Source: an uncultured Lachnospiraceae bacterium
GTDB lineage: Bacteria; Bacillota_A; Clostridia; Lachnospirales; Lachnospiraceae
Direction: 5' to 3'
Length of the DNA: 11,163 bases
NCBI GenBank assembly: GCA_947175285.1
Contig: CAMWMM010000110.1
Location: 1-11,163 of the forward strand
Of this stretch, positions 6,496 to 11,163 are shown in pieces (the first letter of the stretch is position 1; every line of letters starts with the position of its first letter). A program made the translations under genes and the position numbers. The notes under the pieces are model-generated. The model had not been told where the DNA came from, ran no database searches, and saw only the letters and a list, made by a program, of their open reading frames with translations.

Positions 6496-6507
6496 CGTTA
6501 TATAACG
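6496..6507. promoter_or_regulatory. 12-bp palindrome, likely TetR operator
   Basis: CGTTATATAACG is a perfect inverted repeat that begins 4 bases after the -10 and covers the predicted transcription start. Its position would let a dimeric TetR protein block initiation, and the gene just downstream encodes one, so self-repression is the simple reading. That the protein binds here is inference. Confidence 0.6.
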
Positions 6508-6548
6508 CAAATTATAAATTAGAAATTATTCATCAAGGAGACCAAGCT

Positions 6549-7124
6549 ATGCCGCCGAAACCCAAAATTACAAAAGATATGATTATTGACTCTGCGTTTG
6601 AAATTGCCCGTAAAACAGGTGCGGAAAATATCAATGCAAGGACAGTATCAGAAAAGCTTAACTGTTCCACGCAGCCTGTCATGTACCATTTCGCAACGAT
6701 TGAGGAATTAAAAAGAGCGGTTTATACAAAATCAGACTGCTATCATACGGAATATTTGATGAACATTGAAAAACCGCAAAACGGAATCATGCTCGGAATC
6801 GGACTGAATTACATTCGCTTTGCAATTCAAGAACCGCATTTGTTCCGCTTTCTTTTTCAATCGGGCTTTGCTGTTGAAAACAGTTTACTTGAGATGATTG
6901 ATTCCACGGAACTAGAACCCGTTCTTTCAGCAATGCAAAATGCTGTCGGAATGAATTTGGTGCAGACGAAAGAGGTTTTTTTGACAATTTCCATGTTTGC
7001 TCATGGGTATGCAAGCATTATTGCCAACAATTCATTAGAGTATGACGAAGAACTTGTCGCCGCACATTTAGAGCGGGCATACAGAGGCGCGGTATTAGCA
7101 GTGCAGGAGGAACAACCTAACTAA
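6549..7124 (+). CDS. TetR/AcrR family transcriptional regulator
   Basis: The N-terminal part of this 191-residue protein is a TetR DNA-binding domain. ITKDMIIDSAFEIARKTG (7-24) is helix 1, and NARTVSEKLNCSTQPVMYHF (29-48) is the helix-turn-helix, ending in the YHF variant of the usual YxHF motif; IEELKRAVY (51-59) begins helix 4. The C-terminal ligand and dimer domain (GLNYIRFAIQEPHLFRFLF at about 84-102) resembles the WHG-type TetR C-terminus. AAGGAG about 9 bases before the ATG supports the start. A consensus promoter and palindrome lie directly upstream, and a CPBP protease gene follows by 17 bases. It probably represses its own operon and is released by an unknown ligand. The divergent AAA promoter lies 50-80 bases further and could also be affected. 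Confidence 0.92.
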   Translation: MPPKPKITKDMIIDSAFEIARKTGAENINARTVSEKLNCSTQPVMYHFATIEELKRAVYTKSDCYHTEYLMNIEKPQNGIMLGIGLNYIRFAIQEPHLFRFLFQSGFAVENSLLEMIDSTELEPVLSAMQNAVGMNLVQTKEVFLTISMFAHGYASIIANNSLEYDEELVAAHLERAYRGAVLAVQEEQPN

Positions 7125-7141
7125 TACAGGGAGAAAGTGAA

Positions 7142-7903
7142 ATGAAAAAACTTTATGAGAAAAACGAAATGACCTTTGCAATTATCTGGATTGTGATTTA
7201 CTGTGTGCTGCAGTCTTTGGCAAATTCTTTTAATGAAATAATCGGAATTGAATACTCTGCAAACGCCGTTTTATGTATCCTGCAGACGATTATCCTTTTT
7301 GCATTTATAAAGAAGAACAACTTATCAGAACGGTACGGACTTTGTAAATCGTCTATACCCGCGAGCAGGTTTCTTTACTATATTCCACTGATAATCTTTG
7401 CATCAGGAAATCTTTGGAATGGTATAGCGGTCAATTATCCGTGGGCAGACGCCATCTGCCGAGTCGTGTGTATGCTTTGCGTCGGATTCGTAGAAGAAGT
7501 GATTTTCAGAGGATTCCTTTTCGAGGCAATTGCCAAAGAAGAAAATGTAAAAAGAGCGATTATTATTTCAAGTATGACCTTTGGCATAGGGCATATCATA
7601 AATCTGGTAAACGGAAGCGGTATGGATTTGAAAGAAAATCTGTGCCAGATTGTCTTTGCCATCGCTGTCGGCTTCATGCTGGTAACACTTTATTATCAGG
7701 GTGGAAGTCTGCTTCCCTGCATCATCGCCCACTCCGTCAATAACTCGCTCGGTACCTTTTCAAATGGAGCGGGATACGCGCCTGAACAGCAAGTGTCCCA
7801 CCTTGTGAGTATGATTGCGATCACTGTCTCCTACACCTTAATTCTCACAAAGACGCTCCCGCAAAAACAATATGCAGATACAAATAGTGAGTCGGATAAC
7901 TGA
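7142..7903 (+). CDS. CPBP family intramembrane metalloprotease
   Basis: This 253-residue membrane protein carries the three motifs of the CPBP (Abi/CAAX protease) family: EEVIFRG with E118, E119 and R123; TFGIGH with F147 and H151; and HSVNN with H197 and N201. The glutamates and histidines are expected to form the metal and water site inside the membrane. About seven hydrophobic segments can be seen, beginning at about 11-27 (FAIIWIVIYCVLQ) and at 42-56. Bacterial members are linked to bacteriocin self-immunity, peptide pheromone processing or unknown proteolysis; none of these can be chosen here, since no bacteriocin gene is nearby. GGGAGA precedes the ATG. It is the second gene of the TetR operon, so the regulator likely controls it. 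The last 15 residues are hydrophilic. Confidence 0.9.
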   Translation: MKKLYEKNEMTFAIIWIVIYCVLQSLANSFNEIIGIEYSANAVLCILQTIILFAFIKKNNLSERYGLCKSSIPASRFLYYIPLIIFASGNLWNGIAVNYPWADAICRVVCMLCVGFVEEVIFRGFLFEAIAKEENVKRAIIISSMTFGIGHIINLVNGSGMDLKENLCQIVFAIAVGFMLVTLYYQGGSLLPCIIAHSVNNSLGTFSNGAGYAPEQQVSHLVSMIAITVSYTLILTKTLPQKQYADTNSESDN

Positions 7904-7921
7904 TATTCAGTCCGCCTTATA

Positions 7922-7950
7922 TTGCGCAATCCGCCGATTTACGTTATAAT
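7922..7950 (+). promoter_or_regulatory. Promoter of the flavin reductase gene
   Basis: TTGCGC (7922-7927) and TATAAT (7945-7950) are 17 bases apart, about 45 bases before the ATG at 7995. The -35 box is embedded in the perfect 10-bp palindrome ATTGCGCAAT (7921-7930), a possible operator. No terminator is visible between the CPBP stop and this promoter, so read-through is possible. Confidence 0.7.
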
Positions 7951-7994
7951 GTTTTATAGATATTTTTCATAAAAAAGGCAAAGGAGTGTATGTT

Positions 7995-8498
7995 ATGCAT
8001 TCATTTCAACCATTTCCAATTGAAGAATTAGAATTTAATCCATTTGAAAAAATCGGTAAGGAGTGGGCATTGGTTTCAGCAGGCTCCAAGAAATCAGCAA
8101 ATGCCATGACCATCAGCTGGGGCGGCGTCGGCGTTCTTTGGGGAAAAAATGTTGTTTTCATTTTTATACGCGATTCCAGATATACGAAAGAACTGATAGA
8201 TACATATGACCTTTTTTCTGTTTCTTTTTTAAACGATAGTTATAGAGAAGCCTTAAATTACTGCGGTTCCCATTCCGGAAGGGATGAGGATAAGATGGCA
8301 AATGCCGGACTGACATGGAATTATAAGCACTCTATCCCTTTTGTTGATGAGGGAAATCTTGTTCTTCTCTGTCAGAAATTATCGGCAACGAAAATTACGG
8401 AAGAATCATTCCTTTCTCCTAAAATTAAGAATTGGTATACGGACGGTGATATGCACACAATGTATGTTGCCGAGATTATAGAAGTCATGGCACGATAA
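7995..8498 (+). CDS. Flavin reductase-like (FMN-binding) protein
   Basis: This 167-residue protein fits the flavin reductase-like split-barrel family, which binds FMN and uses NAD(P)H or acts as a redox partner. ALVSAGSKKSANAMTISWGG (25-44) is the phosphate- and flavin-contacting strand-loop with N36, T39, S41 and W42. VVFIFIRDSRYTKELI (53-68) and LFSVSFL (73-79) are the next barrel strands, and YCGSHSGRDEDKM follows at about 90-102. No signal peptide or iron-sulfur motif is present. I chose the ATG at 7995 because AAGGAG (7981-7986) lies 8 bases before it; the in-frame GTG at 7986 overlaps that site. The gene has its own promoter and ends inside a terminator hairpin, so it is probably a single-gene unit. 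The physiological substrate is not known. Confidence 0.88.
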   Translation: MHSFQPFPIEELEFNPFEKIGKEWALVSAGSKKSANAMTISWGGVGVLWGKNVVFIFIRDSRYTKELIDTYDLFSVSFLNDSYREALNYCGSHSGRDEDKMANAGLTWNYKHSIPFVDEGNLVLLCQKLSATKITEESFLSPKIKNWYTDGDMHTMYVAEIIEVMAR

Positions 8499-8499
8499 C

Positions 8500-8527
8500 A
8501 AAAAAAGCGGCAGTTGCCGCTTTTTTG
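8500..8527. terminator. Bidirectional intrinsic terminator
   Basis: AAAAAAGCGGC (8501-8511) pairs with GCCGCTTTTTT (8516-8526) around an AGTT loop. The A-run and T-run make it work on both strands. It follows the flavin reductase stop directly and abuts the stop of the 530-residue minus-strand gene at 8528. Confidence 0.93.
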
Positions 8528-10120
8528 TTATATCGCCTGTAATCGTTTCAAAAATACCTGATAAAACTTCTTCTCTATTTCCCTCTTCTTCAACTGCTCC
8601 GGTGTTCTACCGCGGTTTCCATCCAGCGGATGCTCAAGGTCATACAGTGCGCTGTTTACCGCCTTGATTGCAGCCTCTACGGAACTGCCCAGAATATCAT
8701 CTGCCCTTTCCCCGCGAAGGTTTTTGGTAAGTCTCTGCACCATAAGCTGTGAAATATGGTCCATCATACCGTTCTTCGTAATTCCCATACCGTCCGCGCC
8801 GACAACTGCCGCCGCGTCCAACCATGCTTTTTTCACGCTTTCGGGTGCATTTTTTCCTATACTGTCAAATGCTCTTTCCCAGTAATATGTCTCGCTCTTT
8901 TCTCCCGCTGCCTTCGGATTTGCGGCTCCTACTTTAGCATACCAGTCTGCCCACAGCTCTTCTTCCGTCCAGACCTTCCTAATCCATGACTGGTCGTTAA
9001 AATATTTCGCATTAGGGTCTGTTATTTTCTCTCTGCTAATCCTGCCCTGTTCGCCATCTATGCTGACTCCTAAATTCAGTACACCGTGTTCTGTCCATTG
9101 ATAGAACTTCATAAATCCGTCCATATCAACTTCTCCATTTAGGAAATCATCCCAAAACTCTTTTTTCGATGCAAAGAGAAAATTATCCTCTTCCGAGAAC
9201 CGGGAAAGAAACTGCATTACTTGCTGATACTGCTCTTCACTTTCAAATTTTATTTCCCACTGCAAGGTATCTTCTCCAGTTTTCTCTCCCGAATTTCCTT
9301 CCCCTTCCTTAATGCAGCGGATGCCTTCCGGCGAATAATATGTATTAAAAACCCTGTCCGGTTTTTCAGGCGCGCTGCCGGAAAAAACAGCTTTCGTACA
9401 TTCTATCGTTTTATATTCTGCTGCTTTTTCCTCTGCCTCATCCCGTTCCACAAATAAAAGGTCAATTAAATCTTCTGAAGCAGGCAATTCTATCTCCCTT
9501 TTGAAGAATGTAAATTCCTGAATGGCAACAATTAATCTCCTTGCATCTTCAAAAGACTCCATATTGCCGCTTTGTGCCTGCTCGATACTCCACGCAAACA
9601 ATACACCGACATAATTTGTCTTCTCCAGTATATTTTCCGGCTGTGCAAAATTTCTCATAACGTCATCCGCATACCTGTCCGTTTTCTGAATATACAGGCA
9701 AAGTGCGGTAAACTCCGTATAATCTGCATTTTCCGGGTCTATGTCATACGGGTCAAACTCTTTTTCAAAAGAATTGCCCTCACTGTCAATTCCTTTTATG
9801 AGATAATTTCTCTCATCACCATTTACGTTGATGATAACTTCAAATTTCTGTCTGGAAGCCTCATAAGAATAGCATACCTCTCCATTCTCATTCCGATTGG
9901 CTGTCAACATTTCTGTCCTGAAATCCGCCGTAATCCGCCGTGAATAAGAAAGAGGGGTTTCCGCTTTGACAGGCTCCTCTCTTTTCCCTGGATTCATCAA
10001 CTCCGGCGCCGCATTTGCAAGCCACGAAAGTGCAGACGTCTCCCCTTTTGCTGATGATTTCGGATTATTATTATAAAAATTCCCGTTCCATTGTTTTGTG
10101 AATAATGCTCCTATCGACAT
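8528..10120 (-). CDS. Large hypothetical protein, 530 residues, last gene of right-hand cluster
   Basis: GGGGGA before the ATG at 10120 gives a firm start (MSIGALFTKQWNGNFYNNN). I cannot assign a named family, although the overall look recalls uncharacterised Lachnospiraceae protein families. Residues about 90-130 form a beta-rich unit (KFEVIINVNGDERNYLIKG then FEKEFDPYDIDPENADYTEF), followed by a helical unit with LCLYIQKTDRYADD. A charged linker near 265-290 (KEGEGNSGEKTGEDTLQW) separates it from a helical C-terminal half rich in Trp and Asp, which ends KKREIEKKFYQVFLKRLQAI. There is no signal peptide, membrane helix, Walker motif or cysteine-rich site. It is acidic and probably soluble. 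It lies 15 bases after the 129-residue gene and is followed at once by a terminator, so it closes the operon. Function unknown. Confidence 0.85.
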   Translation of the reverse strand: MSIGALFTKQWNGNFYNNNPKSSAKGETSALSWLANAAPELMNPGKREEPVKAETPLSYSRRITADFRTEMLTANRNENGEVCYSYEASRQKFEVIINVNGDERNYLIKGIDSEGNSFEKEFDPYDIDPENADYTEFTALCLYIQKTDRYADDVMRNFAQPENILEKTNYVGVLFAWSIEQAQSGNMESFEDARRLIVAIQEFTFFKREIELPASEDLIDLLFVERDEAEEKAAEYKTIECTKAVFSGSAPEKPDRVFNTYYSPEGIRCIKEGEGNSGEKTGEDTLQWEIKFESEEQYQQVMQFLSRFSEEDNFLFASKKEFWDDFLNGEVDMDGFMKFYQWTEHGVLNLGVSIDGEQGRISREKITDPNAKYFNDQSWIRKVWTEEELWADWYAKVGAANPKAAGEKSETYYWERAFDSIGKNAPESVKKAWLDAAAVVGADGMGITKNGMMDHISQLMVQRLTKNLRGERADDILGSSVEAAIKAVNSALYDLEHPLDGNRGRTPEQLKKREIEKKFYQVFLKRLQAI

Positions 10121-10135
10121 ATTGATTTCCCCCTG

Positions 10136-10525
10136 CTATCTGACTCCTGTATATTTTACTCCATTGACGGTAAACTCTTTTGCCGTATCAATGCCAAAGC
10201 ACATCAATACTTTTGTAATACTTTCCGCCCAGTCTGCATATTCAGGCAGACATCCGCCTGCTGCAGTTTGTTCTTCCCCACATCCCCATAGAAGTATGGA
10301 GAGTGCCGCTGCCATTTCTTTTGCTTCCTGATAGGCATCCTGATTTAAACACTCATCCCCGTCTGAGACTTCAACGCCCTTTTCGGTAATTGTCAAAAGA
10401 CAGCCGCTTCGTATAATAATTTTTGTCCCCTGTGCAAGATTGACCGCATTTCCTGCGATATTGACGCTCGTTCTGACTGCAAGACCGACAGGCACAGTCC
10501 ACGCTTTCTGGCTTATAACTATCAT
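10136..10525 (-). CDS. Hypothetical protein, about 129 residues, right-hand cluster
   Basis: The preferred start is the ATG at 10525 (MIVISQKAWTVPVGLAVRTS). It has GAGAGGAG unusually close, ending one base before it. An in-frame ATG at 10543 would give six more residues and overlap the previous gene by 11 bases, but lacks a good ribosome site. The product has a beta-rich first half (VNIAGNAVNLAQGTKIIIR, LLTITEKGVEVSDGDE) and a helical second half (YQEAKEMAAALSILLWGCG, WAESITKVLMCFGI), ending FTVNGVKYTGVR. Five cysteines are spread through it without a metal-site pattern. The hydrophobic parts are too short or interrupted to be clear membrane helices. I recognise no family. Its spacing of 7 bases after one gene and 15 before the next argues for one transcript. 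Confidence 0.75.
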   Translation of the reverse strand: MIVISQKAWTVPVGLAVRTSVNIAGNAVNLAQGTKIIIRSGCLLTITEKGVEVSDGDECLNQDAYQEAKEMAAALSILLWGCGEEQTAAGGCLPEYADWAESITKVLMCFGIDTAKEFTVNGVKYTGVR

Positions 10526-10532
10526 ACTCCTC

Positions 10533-10868
10533 TCAATCCACATCTTTTGCTTTATCCGAAAAATCAGAAAGTCCTTTATAATCATTCTGGAAAGGATTGG
10601 CTTCGGAAAGCTTAATACTTGTAACAGTCTGCATACCGCCTATCTGATTCGTTATCATAAGCACTTTAGAACCATCCGGCCGCGTAATAATTTCCGAATC
10701 ACTTTTCGACTCTTCCTGTGTTCTTTCCTCATCTTCAGTCTTTTCTGCTTTTTTCGTCTCTTCCGCTTCCTTCATCTCTTCCTCAAAACTTTGAGACGCC
10801 GTATTTTCTTTTACTTCTCTTGTCTGATACATAGTATTGTAATTAGGTAGGTTTCCGTTAATTCTCAT
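10533..10868 (-). CDS. Hypothetical acidic low-complexity protein, 111 residues
   Basis: It starts MRINGNLPNYNTMYQTREV, a polar Asn/Tyr-rich N-terminus, then runs into a stretch of almost pure Glu/Lys/Thr (FEEEMKEAEETKKAEKTEDE, about 28-47, and on to about 58), likely disordered or coiled coil. A short beta-type module follows: IITRPDGSKVLMITNQIGGM (60-79) and TVTSIKLSEANPF (81-93). The pattern of a disordered start plus a small beta module resembles other uncharacterised Lachnospiraceae proteins, but I cannot name a family. There is no signal peptide or membrane segment. AGAGGAG lies about 12 bases before the ATG, rather distant. It follows the edge-cut gene by 20 bases and precedes the next start by 7, so it sits within an operon. 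Confidence 0.75.
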   Translation of the reverse strand: MRINGNLPNYNTMYQTREVKENTASQSFEEEMKEAEETKKAEKTEDEERTQEESKSDSEIITRPDGSKVLMITNQIGGMQTVTSIKLSEANPFQNDYKGLSDFSDKAKDVD

Positions 10869-10888
10869 TTTACAACCGTGCTCCTCTC

Positions 10889-11163
10889 TTATCCTTTTTT
10901 ACTCTGAAACGACTGCAGCAGAATATTCGCCTTAAAAGAAGAGAAAATCTGCATCGCAAGACTATCGCAGCTTAGCAGCTCTTTCTGCTCTCTAAACATC
11001 GGCTCTACCGACGCGAGTTCCATAAAATACTCCGAACACGCCATTCTCTTAGCAAGCGCTTTCTTCTCCTCCAATTCCTCTAATAACGCTAACAGTTCTT
11101 CTCTTTTCTTCTTACGCCTATCCCAAAACCTCTCCTCTGTTTTCTCATGATAAAACTTCCCCC
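10889..11163 (-). CDS. Hypothetical helical protein, N-terminus outside the window
   Basis: The minus-strand frame is open from the window edge to a stop at 10889-10891, giving 90 visible residues and no natural start. The internal TTG at 11074 is not preferred because the frame continues upstream with protein-like sequence (GKFYHEKTEERFWDRRKKKR at the edge). The next part, EELLALLEELEEKKALAKRM, is a strongly charged amphipathic helix or coiled coil. The end reads SLAMQIFSSFKANILLQSFQ before SKKG. No membrane segment or enzyme motif is visible. It is the most upstream gene seen of the right-hand cluster, and the true promoter must lie beyond the window. I do not recognise a family. Confidence 0.65.
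   Translation of the reverse strand, partial: GKFYHEKTEERFWDRRKKKREELLALLEELEEKKALAKRMACSEYFMELASVEPMFREQKELLSCDSLAMQIFSSFKANILLQSFQSKKG

Noticed and set aside
7414..7743. 109-residue plus-strand frame inside the CPBP gene
   Set aside because: A second frame over the catalytic motifs of the CPBP protease, rich in Arg and Ser as expected of an out-of-frame reading, with no start signal.
9572..9943. 123-residue plus-strand frame
   Set aside because: Antisense to the 530-residue gene, with no ribosome site and a composition typical of a complement-strand reading.
10440..10850. 136-residue plus-strand frame rich in Phe, Leu and Arg
   Set aside because: It looks membrane-like only because it is the complement of the Glu/Lys-rich part of the 111-residue gene; no start signal.

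Overview
The window looks like a chromosome segment of a low-to-moderate GC Firmicute, most likely a gut-type clostridium such as a Lachnospiraceae member. This rests on the strong AGGAGG/GGGGGA ribosome sites, textbook TTGACA/TATAAT promoters, rho-independent terminators, an FMN riboswitch, and a family profile of GH20, MmcQ/YjbR, AAA-DUF4143, CPBP protease and flavin reductase. No rRNA, tRNA, insertion sequence, integrase, CRISPR array or phage structural gene is visible.

Left edge (1-794). An FMN riboswitch with its own promoter reads leftward out of the window, so its riboflavin gene is not visible. The rest of this stretch holds no intact gene. It carries three short same-strand remnants: the C-terminal part of a GNAT acetyltransferase, a probable DUF2284 protein whose middle is missing, and an unrecognised third gene. 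They lead into an intact GH20 hexosaminidase-like gene (795-2660, +).

Middle, minus strand (6327 to 2769). A divergent promoter at 6383-6411 starts a run of co-directional genes: an AAA ATPase with a DUF4143 nuclease-fold C-terminus, a chloramphenicol-phosphotransferase-like P-loop kinase, an unrecognised 131-residue protein, two tiny ORFs (one frameshifted) and a MmcQ/YjbR protein. The run ends at a near-perfect bidirectional hairpin (2702-2754) shared with the converging GH20 gene.

Middle, plus strand (6464-8498). A consensus promoter with a 12-bp palindrome just after the -10 drives a TetR regulator and a CPBP-family membrane protease 17 bp behind it. A second promoter, with a 10-bp palindrome over its -35, drives a flavin reductase-like gene. 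A second bidirectional hairpin (8500-8527) separates this from the right-hand block.

Right edge, minus strand (11163 to 8528). Four tightly packed genes (one cut by the window edge, then 111, about 129 and 530 residues) belong to no family I can name with confidence. They lack visible signal peptides and transmembrane segments and share one terminator. They are the best candidate here for an undescribed system, but nothing in the sequence reveals their function.
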